A DNA stretch of 64,000 bases from Leptospira sp. WS4.C2 (GCF_040833985.1 NZ_CP162139.1:3568501-3632500); one strand, 5' to 3'. Counted from the first letter of the stretch, positions 26,625-35,677 are shown. Translations and numbers: made by a program. Notes: generated by a model from the sequence alone, not told the origin.

Positions 26625-27929
26625 TTATCTTGCTCTGTAAACTGTCCAACCATCCCACCATTTTCCTTGGGAAACAGGACCACCACCTAATGTTGCATAG
26701 GCTGCAGAAGATGTAAAGTCTGGTTTTGTCCCACCGATACCACATTCAGAAATATTTCCCGCATCAACAATCGGACTTGCCGTAAGTTCAGCTGAAGCAG
26801 TAAGTGCGACGCATTGGCCGCCAAGTGTTACGTTTTTTCCCGTTTGAACTTTAAAATTTGCATTAGATCCAATTGGGTTTGTATTTCCAGCAGTCCCTGC
26901 GTTGTTAATACAATTAATATTCGTTGCAAGATAGCCAAAAACTAAACCGTTGGAAAAAGTTCCTCGCATGCCTTCTCTGAATCGCATACCTTCACCGGCA
27001 GTGATCGATTGACCAAGAGTAGTAAAATTGGAAACGGTTGGATTTGTTAAACCTGTTCCACCAGAACCGTTTGTATCACTTCCGTCCATCTCAAATCCAT
27101 GTGGATCTGTAGATACTGTTCCACCACAAGAGTTAGGATATTTTACGCCAATTAGATACGAGAGCGTTCCACCGAATCCCTCATCCATATCAAAATCGTC
27201 ATCCATGCCACCGGTGACTAACAAATATTGTCCACCAACATTTCCACCCCACCATTCGAAACCGTCATCCAATCCTCGATGGATTTGAATGTGATCATAA
27301 GAGCTTGTTGAAGATTTGACTGCATAACTTGATATACCATTTAGTTCGTTACCAGGTGCTACTTCATTTCCGACGAATTCTACAACCACATATGATAAAT
27401 TAGCTACGCCATCTTGTGTTCCGGGATACGTTTTGGGAGTCGTGCCTTCTGTTGTTGAAGTTCTTGTAGAAGTACCATTCCCAACGATCACTATTCCACC
27501 CCAATCCCCAGGTGCTCTCGCACCAACAGAAGATGCAGAAGTAAAACAAATTGGCAGCGCCGCAGTTCCCCTGGCAGTTAATGTTCCATTTTCGTATACG
27601 AAAAGCGACGAACCGCGTTCCGCAAAAATCACTGATTTAGGCAGAACTGTCAACGATCCACCACCTGTAATGTTTACAGTTCCACGAAGCAAAGCAGATC
27701 CACTTACAGTTACTGCACCGTTGATCGTTCCTTCCAACACTTGCGTTGGGGTTGGAACACCAATACCATCACATAAATCAGAACCTGCAACTGAGGCTGA
27801 ACTTGCAAGCGCAAGTAGGCCAAGTAAAGTAGAAGAATCACCATCCTTCTTGCCGGGACAATTCACCGTAGTGAGTCCCATCATCGCGATGATAGCCAAC
27901 ACCAGGCCTCTATTAATAAATTTTTTCAT
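26625..27929 (-). CDS. Gly-rich beta-helix-like lipoprotein, first gene of a predicted Pho-controlled TonB cluster
   Basis: A 434-aa predicted lipoprotein (lipobox TTVNC, Cys about residue 24). It is rich in Gly, Ser and Thr, with regularly spaced short strands: VLEGTINGAVTVSGSALLRG, TLTARGTAALPICFTSAS and DWGGIVIVGNG. A central acidic motif reads GLDDGFEWWGGNVGGQYLLV, then GMDDDFDMDEGFGG. The pattern resembles secreted beta-helix-like proteins found beside TonB receptors in several phyla, some of unknown role. The Asp-rich stretch could bind Ca2+. Upstream PhoB-like repeats suggest induction at low phosphate. No enzyme motif recognised. Confidence 0.75.
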   Translation of the reverse strand: MKKFINRGLVLAIIAMMGLTTVNCPGKKDGDSSTLLGLLALASSASVAGSDLCDGIGVPTPTQVLEGTINGAVTVSGSALLRGTVNITGGGSLTVLPKSVIFAERGSSLFVYENGTLTARGTAALPICFTSASSVGARAPGDWGGIVIVGNGTSTRTSTTEGTTPKTYPGTQDGVANLSYVVVEFVGNEVAPGNELNGISSYAVKSSTSSYDHIQIHRGLDDGFEWWGGNVGGQYLLVTGGMDDDFDMDEGFGGTLSYLIGVKYPNSCGGTVSTDPHGFEMDGSDTNGSGGTGLTNPTVSNFTTLGQSITAGEGMRFREGMRGTFSNGLVFGYLATNINCINNAGTAGNTNPIGSNANFKVQTGKNVTLGGQCVALTASAELTASPIVDAGNISECGIGGTKPDFTSSAAYATLGGGPVSQGKWWDGWTVYRAR

Positions 27930-28019
27930 TTTAAATCCTCTTTCGAATTATTCGAATTTGTTTGGCTAGCGGGTCTTCCCGGAAGGGATTCGTAAAAAAT
28001 TTCCCTCTAGCTATTGATA

Positions 28020-28075
28020 ATTATGTTCTTTATTTGTTACAAGGAAATGACAAGCTGGTGAAGGTTGTATGAAGG
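28020..28075 (-). promoter_or_regulatory. Tandem PhoB-like boxes with -10 element
   Basis: Read on the minus strand, four heptamers repeat every 11 bp: CCTTCAT, CCTTCAC, TTGTCAT and TTGTAAC (28075 down to 28036). The last two form TTGTCAT-n4-TTGTAACA, close to the enterobacterial Pho box CTGTCAT-n4-CTGTAAC. A -10-like CATAAT (28020-28025) follows after 10 bp, the spacing known for PhoB-activated promoters that lack a -35. It would drive the gene starting at 27929. Confidence 0.7.
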
Positions 28076-28091
28076 TTTGGTTAAAGGAGTA

Positions 28092-28349
28092 TTAACGATG
28101 GACTCGTTGCAAAATTTTCACCAGGTTACTTTTGATTCTACGGATCTGGTCAGAGGTTAGTTGGAGATCCCCCTTTTCAGCTTTTTCGATGACAAGTTCC
28201 GCTTTGGTAACAAAGGTCATGGCTTCCTCATCGATTGTTTCTTTCCTTTTTTGTTTTTCTCGGTAGGCATCTAAGGCCTTTTGTACATCCAAAAGTTCCT
28301 TAGAAATCCCACCGATTGCAATGTTGAGTTCAACTATATTTTCATCCAT
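28092..28349 (-). CDS. Small coiled-coil protein of unknown function
   Basis: An 85-aa highly charged protein, Lys/Glu-rich and probably all helical, with no signal peptide. Heptad-like Leu/Ile/Val spacing runs from residue 4 to 80 (IVELNIAIGGISKELLDVQKALDAY and later LTSDQIRRIKSNLVKILQRV). It follows mltG by 51 bp on the same strand. Family not recognised. Its end lies just before the PhoB-like sites of the next gene. Confidence 0.7.
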   Translation of the reverse strand: MDENIVELNIAIGGISKELLDVQKALDAYREKQKRKETIDEEAMTFVTKAELVIEKAEKGDLQLTSDQIRRIKSNLVKILQRVHR

Positions 28350-28400
28350 GGAAGATTGATTAAAGATATGATAAATTATTTATCTTCGTTATCTCCATTT

Positions 28401-29423
28401 TTATTGGTAAAGGACATCGATAAATTTCTTTTTTGCGTCCAGATGTTCTTTAAATGTCGCAGAAAAATAATGAGAACCGTCAGGTTTTAAAAGAAAAAAT
28501 AACTTATCTGATTTCATTGGTTTAAAAGATGCTTCTAATGCTGGTAAGCCGGGATTAGAAATAGGTCCTGGCGGCCATCCGCCATTGATATATGTATTGT
28601 ATGGCGATACAATTTTTAGATCCGATTCAAAGAGTCTTTTTTTCGGTTTATCAAATAAATATTGGATGGTGGCACATGATTCCAAATTAATATTTTTTTC
28701 AATGCGAGTGAGAAAAACACCGGCCATCATGGGTCTTTCTTCTTTTCTGACAGCTTCCCTTTCCACAATCGACGCAAGAACCACACGAAAATGAAGGTCT
28801 GCTGGTTTGATATCCTTGGCTTCTGGAATGGATTCTAATTTTTTATAGAATCGTTTGATCATCATCTCTGTGATTCTTTCCAAAGGATAATTCAAAGGTA
28901 CCGAATAGGTTTCTGGAAATAAATAACCTTCTAATGTTTTTGCTGGTATATTGTATTTTGTAAGTAACGCGGGGCTTTGGGCCACTTTTAAAAAATCTTC
29001 TCGGGAAATTGCAAGTTTTTTTGAAACCAATAAATCTCCAATCTGACGATTGTTATATCCTTCAGGAACGGTAAAGTTTACAAGTTTTACTTTTCCAGAG
29101 ATGATGACGTCTAAAATTTTACGTGAACTCATACCATCATTTATATCATAAACACCTTGTTTGATTTTATTTCCGGCTCTTGAGAACTTCATTAGATAGT
29201 TGAAATACACTGAGGATTTAATCATTCCGGCAGCAGCTAACTCGCGCACTACACTTGAAGATGGTTCCCCTGAATCGATAATGAGTTCGTATTTATTTTG
29301 ACCATCGCCAACGGCTCCCCCTTTGATTTCGTCGACAACGAAAAAACCAATTAAGACCAAAACCAGCAGTAAGGAAACACCAAGTCCTGATAGAATCAGG
29401 TATTTTTTAAGTTTCAAGTTCAT
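28401..29423 (-). CDS. mltG: Endolytic murein transglycosylase MltG
   Basis: A 340-aa YceG family enzyme that cuts nascent glycan strands and sets their length. It has one N-terminal membrane anchor (about 8-28), then the LysM-like part with FTVPEGYNNRQIGDLL. The catalytic domain has EGYLFPETY, the catalytic Glu in ASIVEREAVRKEERPMMAGVF, and SPYNTYINGGWPPGPISNPG. Length and motifs are full. It lies 45 bp after murB on the same strand, so two peptidoglycan genes are together. Confidence 0.96.
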   Translation of the reverse strand: MNLKLKKYLILSGLGVSLLLVLVLIGFFVVDEIKGGAVGDGQNKYELIIDSGEPSSSVVRELAAAGMIKSSVYFNYLMKFSRAGNKIKQGVYDINDGMSSRKILDVIISGKVKLVNFTVPEGYNNRQIGDLLVSKKLAISREDFLKVAQSPALLTKYNIPAKTLEGYLFPETYSVPLNYPLERITEMMIKRFYKKLESIPEAKDIKPADLHFRVVLASIVEREAVRKEERPMMAGVFLTRIEKNINLESCATIQYLFDKPKKRLFESDLKIVSPYNTYINGGWPPGPISNPGLPALEASFKPMKSDKLFFLLKPDGSHYFSATFKEHLDAKKKFIDVLYQ

Positions 29424-29468
29424 TCCATCCCCATTCTCTTTGTTATATCGACAATTACCAAATCTTTT

Positions 29469-30554
29469 TTAGGGTCTAACGACCGGTTCCATTTCTAAAT
29501 GAATGGAAAATTTTTCAAATACAGTCCTTCTAACCGATTCCGCCATTTCCAAAAGTGCGGATGTTGTTCCGGTTATATTAATTAGACCTAAACAATGGTT
29601 TTCTGAGATGCCGACTCCCCCTGGATATTTGGTGCCTTTTTGAATTCCAGAGTTTTCAATCAGCCAAGCTGCCGAGAGTTTTTTGTACCCAGGTGATTCT
29701 GGATACATGGGAGGATTTTCAAAACCAAGTTTTTTGGCGATTTTTAGGAAATCGTTGGCTTGGGTTTCCGTTAAAATGGGATTGGTAAAAAAAGATCCCG
29801 CAGAACGAGTGTTTGAATCATTTTCATCCAACACCATTGATTTTTTCTTTCTCAATTGGATAACAATATCCCTAACAGCTTCCATATGAAAAATTCGTAG
29901 CTCAGAATCAGATATCTCTTTTGAATATTTTTTTAAATTATAATTTTCCCAAGCATTTTTTACTTCAGGGTAACGCAAACAAGGAGATGCCAATTTAGAT
30001 AATTGGAATATAACCGATACGATAATGTAATCTTTATAAATTCCAGATTTAAATTCACTATTTCGATAACGAAACTTACATTCTTCGTTTGAAATTGTTA
30101 TGATTTCACCAGAAGCATTCATACATTCCACTTTTAAAATGGATTCATTTACTTCTTGGCCGTATGCTCCAATATTTTGAATCGGGGATGCACCTACAGA
30201 ACCAGGAATTCCGGAAAGACATTCAATTCCAGCTAATCCCTGTTTTACTGTATATTCAACAAAATTATCCCAAGGAACACCGGCACCTACTTGGAAAATT
30301 GTATGAGTCTCATTTGCGTCCAAACAACGAATGCCTGGAATTTGCATCTGAAGGACAACACCGGGAAATCCAGAATCTAAAAATATGGTATTGGAACCAC
30401 CGCCTAAAATGAAAAACGTTTGGTTTTCCTTTTTACAAAATTCTAAGGCATTCGTTAGGTCTTCCCTTGTCTTAATCGAAATGAAGTATTTTGCCTGACC
30501 TCCCAAACGTAATGTCGTAAGCGGAGCCAAGGGAATATTGTTTTGGACAAACAT
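29469..30554 (-). CDS. murB: UDP-N-acetylenolpyruvoylglucosamine reductase
   Basis: MurB reduces the enolpyruvyl group of UDP-GlcNAc-enolpyruvate to UDP-MurNAc using NADPH and FAD. Motifs present are LGGQAKYFISIKT, the FAD-binding FILGGGSNTIFLD, GIPGSVGASPIQNIGAYGQEV and the catalytic Ser in RSAGSFFTNPI. The C-terminus has AAWLIENSGIQKG and the final Glu (EMEPVVRP). The start was set at the ATG at 30554 (361 aa), which has GGAAC upstream; a TTG eight codons earlier is possible. Divergent from the Spx/ArsC-like gene by 50 bp. Confidence 0.96.
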   Translation of the reverse strand: MFVQNNIPLAPLTTLRLGGQAKYFISIKTREDLTNALEFCKKENQTFFILGGGSNTIFLDSGFPGVVLQMQIPGIRCLDANETHTIFQVGAGVPWDNFVEYTVKQGLAGIECLSGIPGSVGASPIQNIGAYGQEVNESILKVECMNASGEIITISNEECKFRYRNSEFKSGIYKDYIIVSVIFQLSKLASPCLRYPEVKNAWENYNLKKYSKEISDSELRIFHMEAVRDIVIQLRKKKSMVLDENDSNTRSAGSFFTNPILTETQANDFLKIAKKLGFENPPMYPESPGYKKLSAAWLIENSGIQKGTKYPGGVGISENHCLGLINITGTTSALLEMAESVRRTVFEKFSIHLEMEPVVRP

Positions 30555-30604
30555 AGTTCCAATAAAAAGTTTCCGCAAAAATCGTAAGTAAGAAAATCAG
30601 TTGT

Positions 30605-30967
30605 ATGAGTCGTTCCAATCCCAAAGTTTACGAATATTCTGGATGTAGTACCTGCCGCAATGCCCTCAAATATTTGAAATCTAAAAAAGTAGATTTTCAG
30701 CAGCTTCCAATCCGAGAGACTCCCCCCTCTGTGGGTGAGCTAAAAAAAGCAAAACAATACTTAGGTGATATTAAAAAGCTATTTAATACTTCAGGAAAGG
30801 ACTACCGAGAGGGAAATTGGAAGGAAAAACTAGGAAATCTTTCGGAAGAACAAATTTATAAAGAGCTTTCGTCAAACGGAAATTTGGTCAAACGGCCTTT
30901 TGTTGTTGGAGATGGCTGGTTTTTGGTAGGGTTTAAGGAAGAGGAGTGGAAGGGGAAGTTTGGGTAG
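30605..30967 (+). CDS. ArsC/Spx family thioredoxin-fold protein
   Basis: A 120-aa protein starting VYEYSGCSTCRNALKYLKSK with a redox Cys-x-x-Cys motif, then PIRETPPSVGELKKA, LFNTSGKDYR and LVKRPFVVGDGWFLVGF. This matches the ArsC-like group that includes YffB, Spx and MgsR. The Arg residues needed for true arsenate reductase are not obvious, and Spx activity on RNA polymerase is known only in Firmicutes. A glutathione- or thiol-dependent reductase of unknown substrate is the safest call. Confidence 0.88.
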   Translation: MSRSNPKVYEYSGCSTCRNALKYLKSKKVDFQQLPIRETPPSVGELKKAKQYLGDIKKLFNTSGKDYREGNWKEKLGNLSEEQIYKELSSNGNLVKRPFVVGDGWFLVGFKEEEWKGKFG

Positions 30968-30973
30968 TCGAGT

Positions 30974-31053
30974 CGGTACAGGATAGATACTCGTATCCCC
31001 GCCCGATCTGGGAGGGGAACTAGACCCGCCACCCAATGAAGTCTATCTACCAC
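30974..31053 (+). repeat. Dispersed intergenic repeat, family A, copy 2
   Basis: Shares with copies 1 and 3 the opening CGGTACAG, GTATCCCCGCCCGAT and the identical 25-bp core (here 31014-31038). The hairpin arm differs (GGGAGGGG), leaving one mismatch. It lies right after the ArsC/Spx-like gene, between convergent genes. Confidence 0.85.
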
Positions 31054-31161
31054 GGTTATCCAAAAAAGAAAATTCCATTTCAAAATTTAATAATTTTATT
31101 TTTGGGAAGTTCATATTTCTCTATGTTTTCGTTTCAATAGTTCTGTTGGGAGGGGTATTTT

Positions 31162-31269
31162 GCGCCACCGATCGCAGTGGAAATCCTTTCCCAGAGGGAA
31201 AGATTGAAACGAAGAGCGGGATCGCCTCATCTATAATAGGTGGATAATAGATAGATTGCGAGGCGCCCC
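31162..31269 (+). repeat. Dispersed intergenic repeat, family B, copy 1
   Basis: About 108 bp beginning GCGCCACCGATCGCAGTGG and ending GAGGCGCCC, so the ends carry short GCGCC/GGCGC inverted repeats. An internal hairpin CTTTCCC-AGA-GGGAAAG is present. The same blocks recur in opposite orientation at 62835-62968. It lies immediately downstream of the stop of the SMP-30-like gene. Nothing else is seen between 30968 and 31277 apart from this and repeat A copy 2. Confidence 0.8.
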
Positions 31270-31277
31270 TCTTTCAC

Positions 31278-32573
31278 CTAAATATTGTTAGGGTATTGAA
31301 GCGTGACGAATCCTTTGAAACCATCCTGGTAAACTGCCAGATACAATTTTTCCTTTCCTGGAACAACAACGATAATGTAGGAAAACAAACTTCCATCATG
31401 TAAAGAGTAATAAATCGGCCTTTCTCCGTTAGGTGAAAGAGCAAGAATTCCAGTTTTTTTAGAAACTGGTTGTAATCTCTCTGGTATGTAGAGGACCAGA
31501 CGTTTCCAAAAGGGATGTTTGTGTAACCAAGTGATTAGTTTAGATCTTTCGACAGGGATAGCGATCCAAATACGTCCTAATGAATCGCGATCCATACCAT
31601 CAGGGAATCCGGGAATTCCTTCGATCACTATTTCATCTTTCCCTTCTTTATCTCCCGTTAGGTGTAATCGAATAAGTCTCGATTTTGAAAGTTCATTTAG
31701 CAGAATGGAAGATTCTCTTTCTCCTTGAGAATACTCCAATAAAATTCCATCTAGATAGGTGTATTGGTGCGCAACCAAACTTGCAGTGTTATCTTTTAAA
31801 TCATATTTCCAAAGATGGCCATTACGACCCAAAGTGAGCACTTCATGTTTTGATTGAGAACTGACACCAAGAATTGAGTTTGGATGGTCGTATGGTTCTG
31901 TGAAATATATTCGTTCTCCGTCATTACTGATCGCTAAGTCATCCGCTTTTTCCACATTTCGACTGTTAGTATCATTTAATTGCGAGATCGGAATTTTGGT
32001 TTCTTTGTTCTTTGGATAGAATATTCCGATTTGATTCTTTAATGGTTCTTTTGTTTTATCAACAAGAGGAACACGAGTTCCGATTTTACGTAATTGTTTA
32101 GTTGAAATGGTTAATTCATAAATTCCTGGTCCATCTACAAGATTTGTGTCATGTTGTTTTCCGCGTGATAAACACATAAAGATGATATCATTATTTTTTG
32201 GATGAAAGACCATTCCGCCTGGCAAAAGCGGAGTTTTTATAAATGGTTCTGCTTTATTGTTGGTCAAATCTACTTTCCAAATCCATCCATCAATAGAAGC
32301 AACGAAGGCTCTGCCTAAATCTTCTTGCAAAAGAATCTCATCCTGAGCAGGTAAAGAAGATCCGTTGATTGTTATATTTTGTTTGATCAAATCTCCTTCT
32401 GATTTTATAGACTCGATGGACGGATTGTAAGGAAGGTCTACCTCTTCTTTAATTTGGTTTTTAAAGTATTCTTCTGGTGTTCGGCAAGAAATTAATAAGA
32501 AAAATATACTGATGATTGAAACTGGTATGAAGTTCCAAAAATGAAGAAATGATGCGTTAATTTTTGTATTCAT
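31278..32573 (-). CDS. SMP-30/strictosidine-synthase-like beta-propeller lipoprotein (paralogue 2)
   Basis: A 431-aa predicted lipoprotein with lipobox LLISC (Cys about residue 30). The propeller motifs are DLAISNDGERIYFTEPYD, PDGMDRDSLGRIWIAI and a C-terminal KKTGILALSPNGERPIYYSLHDGS, as in strictosidine synthase-like/SMP-30 proteins, which are often lactonases. It is a clear tandem paralogue of the next upstream gene (12 bp apart), sharing the RDS-GRIW and SLHDGS/SMHDGS segments. It is third in a run with an M24 peptidase homologue. Substrate unknown. Confidence 0.82.
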   Translation of the reverse strand: MNTKINASFLHFWNFIPVSIISIFFLLISCRTPEEYFKNQIKEEVDLPYNPSIESIKSEGDLIKQNITINGSSLPAQDEILLQEDLGRAFVASIDGWIWKVDLTNNKAEPFIKTPLLPGGMVFHPKNNDIIFMCLSRGKQHDTNLVDGPGIYELTISTKQLRKIGTRVPLVDKTKEPLKNQIGIFYPKNKETKIPISQLNDTNSRNVEKADDLAISNDGERIYFTEPYDHPNSILGVSSQSKHEVLTLGRNGHLWKYDLKDNTASLVAHQYTYLDGILLEYSQGERESSILLNELSKSRLIRLHLTGDKEGKDEIVIEGIPGFPDGMDRDSLGRIWIAIPVERSKLITWLHKHPFWKRLVLYIPERLQPVSKKTGILALSPNGERPIYYSLHDGSLFSYIIVVVPGKEKLYLAVYQDGFKGFVTLQYPNNI

Positions 32574-32584
32574 AATTTTAATGT

Positions 32585-33820
32585 TTATTCGCCTAACTTA
32601 AAACTTGCGGCAGGAATGGAATACAAACCTTTAGAGGAAGTATCAAATGATGGAAAGTATACAGTCTCTAAATTGGGAACCGCAACGGAAATATCTTTTA
32701 TTTTTGAGCCATCATGCATTGAGTAATAGATTGTTTTTTTACCTGAAGGATCGAGTATAAGGATGCCAGTTTTTTTTGCGATTGGTAATATTCTTTGCGG
32801 AAGAGATAGGAGAAATGGTTTTAGCCACGGATTGTTGTGAACCATATTTACAAGACTAGAACGTGGTTTAATGATTCCAACCCAAATTCTACCTTTTGAA
32901 TCTCGTTCCAATCCGTCAGCAAGGCCGGGTAGGTTTTCAAATAACACTTCAAACCTACCTTCTTTGCTACCATTGATATATGCTTTGATGATTCTAAACT
33001 TTGTAGTCTCAGTAATAATTACCGATTCTTCTGTAGAATTTGTATGATCAGCAATAATAATACCATCCACAAAAGTGAATCCACTCATCACAAGTGAAAC
33101 TGTATTTTGTTTTCTATCATACAACCAAAGTTTACCGTGAGGATAGAGACCGATTGCTTCTGGTACTGCTCCGCTTCCCATAGCAGCATCAGATCTTTCA
33201 AATGGTTCGGAGATATAAATTCTGTTTCCATCATTTGATACTGCGAGATCATTACATAAAGAAAAAGCTCTAGAGTTTGATTCGTTAAGATTTTTTAAGG
33301 CAAAGGTGGGACGTTTAGATTCTGGATAAACAGTTTCAAAATCTGAATTTTCAATTTTTGGTAGAGTTATGAGAAGTGGAACTATAGCCTTTGTTTTTAT
33401 ATTTACTTCATACAAACCTACTCGCTGCTTTTCATTATAAGTAACACCGCCAAGTCTTGAAGCACATACTAATATGGATTCATTGTTTTTGTTTGCAAAT
33501 TGTAACCCTGCAGGGTTGACAGGAGGTTTTACCCAAGCTGTTGCCGAATTCGATTTAAAATCGAGTTTCCAAATCCAACCGTCCATTCCAGAGGCAAAGG
33601 CAATTTGATTTTCATTATCGAAAATAAGATCATCATGACCAGGTAACTCTGGTATGCTGATACTCAAATTAGTTAAAAATGGATCTGGTTTACTGACTTC
33701 TAAAATTGAATCGGGGACATTGCCAAATTTATAGGCTTTTCCAATTTTAATGTTTCCAGTATTACATCCAACGGACAATAAATAGATCAAAACTACATAT
33801 ATAGAATTTTGAAATTTCAT
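32585..33820 (-). CDS. SMP-30/strictosidine-synthase-like beta-propeller lipoprotein (paralogue 1)
   Basis: A 411-aa predicted lipoprotein (lipobox LLSVGC, Cys about residue 19). Conserved propeller segments are DDLIFDNENQIAFASGMDGWIWKLD, CNDLAVSNDGNRIYISEPFE, LADGLERDSKGRIWVG and KKTGILILDPSGKKTIYYSMHDGS. Its start overlaps the stop of the M24 peptidase homologue (ATGA), so the two are translationally coupled. The tandem copy downstream indicates a local duplication followed by divergence. Lactonase activity is a family-level guess. Confidence 0.82.
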   Translation of the reverse strand: MKFQNSIYVVLIYLLSVGCNTGNIKIGKAYKFGNVPDSILEVSKPDPFLTNLSISIPELPGHDDLIFDNENQIAFASGMDGWIWKLDFKSNSATAWVKPPVNPAGLQFANKNNESILVCASRLGGVTYNEKQRVGLYEVNIKTKAIVPLLITLPKIENSDFETVYPESKRPTFALKNLNESNSRAFSLCNDLAVSNDGNRIYISEPFERSDAAMGSGAVPEAIGLYPHGKLWLYDRKQNTVSLVMSGFTFVDGIIIADHTNSTEESVIITETTKFRIIKAYINGSKEGRFEVLFENLPGLADGLERDSKGRIWVGIIKPRSSLVNMVHNNPWLKPFLLSLPQRILPIAKKTGILILDPSGKKTIYYSMHDGSKIKDISVAVPNLETVYFPSFDTSSKGLYSIPAASFKLGE

Positions 33821-34704
33821 TTTGTTTCCTTTAATGTTTGGTATTTTTTTACATGCGGAACGTCATCGTCTAACCAGTAAACTTTGTTATCCTCAACTAC
33901 TAATATTTCCTCAAACTTAAACCCAGTTTTTCCTCGACCCAAATGTGGCTCTATTGCCCATAACCCCACCTTATCCCCTTCGTGATCCGGTGTTAGTAGT
34001 TCAGGTAAAACTTTATGTGATAAAAATTCATAGGATCCCTGCAAACTGAACCAACTCGCAAAACTAATCGGTAATAAGGGAAAGGAAATATTTGGTAGAT
34101 TTACCTTGTAAACCCGGTGGCCAAGGACAGCAAATGGATACAAAGCATGGATGTTATCGAAGCCAGAATTCTTAGCATCCGAATCAATTTTCCACCAAAT
34201 CTCTGAAGGAGTCATAGAGGAATTAAAGTATTTAGGAATTTCTTCTCTAAGTTGTAACAAATATTTCATACCTGAATCTAACTCAGAATTTTTTACTAAG
34301 GAAGATGAGTAACCAATATCGCCTATATAACCATCAACGACAGGAGATACGTCTAAAATAAAAGATTCTTCTTCTTTTAGTATTTTTTTACCGGGATGAA
34401 ATTGAGTGAAACGTTTGTATCCATCGAATCTTGCGTGTTCACCAAACCAAGCAAAGGGCCTATGCAAAAAAACTTTAACACCGTGGTCACGTAAATATTC
34501 ATCCATCCGTTTAGCGGTTTGTTTTTCAGTCCATCCAGGAACCATTTCTTTTTCAATGGCTGTCACACAATCATACGCCAATTTTTGAGCTTTTTTAAAA
34601 CCCACCTTTTCCTCAGCTGTAGGGATTCTGATTGATTCAGATTTTAATTTAGAGAACTTCGAGGATAATCTCGATAACAATCCTTTTTCATTTGTTAGGG
34701 GCAT
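33817..34704 (-). CDS. M24 family metallopeptidase homologue (Xaa-Pro aminopeptidase-like)
   Basis: A 295-aa pita-bread-fold protein. The segment FILDVSPVVDGYIGDIGYSSSL holds the two metal Asp residues of M24 enzymes. Later it has LGHRVYKV (the His position) and GLWAIEPHLGRGKTGFKFEEILVVED with the two Glu positions. This is most like the Xaa-Pro peptidase/creatinase group without the N-terminal domain. It is the first gene of a three-gene run with two SMP-30-like lipoproteins. There is no signal peptide, so it is cytoplasmic, unlike its neighbours. Substrate unknown. Confidence 0.83.
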   Translation of the reverse strand: MPLTNEKGLLSRLSSKFSKLKSESIRIPTAEEKVGFKKAQKLAYDCVTAIEKEMVPGWTEKQTAKRMDEYLRDHGVKVFLHRPFAWFGEHARFDGYKRFTQFHPGKKILKEEESFILDVSPVVDGYIGDIGYSSSLVKNSELDSGMKYLLQLREEIPKYFNSSMTPSEIWWKIDSDAKNSGFDNIHALYPFAVLGHRVYKVNLPNISFPLLPISFASWFSLQGSYEFLSHKVLPELLTPDHEGDKVGLWAIEPHLGRGKTGFKFEEILVVEDNKVYWLDDDVPHVKKYQTLKETK

Positions 34705-34785
34705 TGGCTCTTCTTTTCCTTGGTAGAAAAAGAGAATAACAAATTTTTAAAACCTATGCTTGAATGATTCCGGTGTTTTTAAGAT

Positions 34786-35583
34786 TTATTGGAAGCTTTC
34801 ATCTGGTTCGCAAAATCGAACTTCTGCGGTTTTAAGATGTCCGAAGAATAATGAAGGTATAAATCCAAAGTTTTCTTTAAACGTCCTAGAAAAATGAGCA
34901 GAATCCGAAAAGCCTGCTGCATGAGCCGCTTCTGTAAGATTATTTCCCGCTTTTATTTCTTTTACTGCACGTAGAATGCGAACCCATAATAAATACCTTC
35001 GCAGCGGAATCCCAAGATTTTCTTTAAACAAACGAATCAATCGATCTTCTGAAATAGAAAAATCTTTTCCAATCTCTTTCATCCGAATGCTATCAGGAAC
35101 TTCCATACGAATTTTTTTTGCAATCTTTTGAATTCTTGGATCGACACTCGTTTTTAATGTATCAAATGGATATACAGTACGAAGTAAATTTAATTGAAGT
35201 TTGGTGGCCTCTTCATCATTCAGGTCACCATAATACAATGACCAAAGCGAATCGATTAACGGGGAAAAATTTTGAATGTCCAATCGTTTGACTTCGCCTG
35301 AAGAAATAGTACCGGATATAGAACCAAATTCATAGGTTTCTGGATCGATGAGTAAGGCTACCATTTCTACTCCAGGCGAAACGGTTCTATGGTAGGTATT
35401 CGGGCCCACTAAAGCGACTCGGTAATCGTCTTTACCTAACTCTGTTTCGATTGTGATATTTTTTTCTAAGGAAATGGCAAGGGTGGCAGCATAATGTGAA
35501 TGAAAATCTGTTTGCATACTGTTAGTTGCAAACATTACGCGACTGTTCCATAAATAAAGTATGCTTTTACTTTCAAACTCCAT
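34786..35583 (-). CDS. AraC family transcriptional regulator
   Basis: A 265-aa regulator. The N-terminal 90 residues resemble a cupin-type sensor (TDFHSHYAATLAISLEK, LVGPNTYHRTVSPG). The C-terminal AraC/XylS domain (about 160-255) has two helix-turn-helix motifs: IRMKEIGKDFSISEDRLIRLFKENLG and NLTEAAHAAGFSDSAHFSRTF followed by FGFIPSLFF. A GAGGA ribosome site six bases before the ATG supports the start. It is a single gene with no obvious target, though the M24/SMP-30 run begins 82 bp downstream. Confidence 0.92.
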   Translation of the reverse strand: MEFESKSILYLWNSRVMFATNSMQTDFHSHYAATLAISLEKNITIETELGKDDYRVALVGPNTYHRTVSPGVEMVALLIDPETYEFGSISGTISSGEVKRLDIQNFSPLIDSLWSLYYGDLNDEEATKLQLNLLRTVYPFDTLKTSVDPRIQKIAKKIRMEVPDSIRMKEIGKDFSISEDRLIRLFKENLGIPLRRYLLWVRILRAVKEIKAGNNLTEAAHAAGFSDSAHFSRTFKENFGFIPSLFFGHLKTAEVRFCEPDESFQ

Positions 35584-35677
35584 TTAGAATCCTCAGCCTT
35601 GTATAAACAATGAATTCAAGGTTAAAATAGAAAATAATAATATCGAAAAAATAACAACTCGTCATTCAAGATTTGAT

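Noticed and set aside
27433..27969. 178-codon plus-strand frame antisense to the beta-helix-like lipoprotein gene
   Set aside because: Pro/Thr/Val-rich reverse reading of a Gly-rich gene, and no ribosome site.
28370..28384. 15-bp palindrome GATAAATTATTTATC between mltG and the small coiled-coil gene
   Set aside because: Only A-T-rich symmetry in AT-rich DNA; no second copy or gene context supports a regulatory role.
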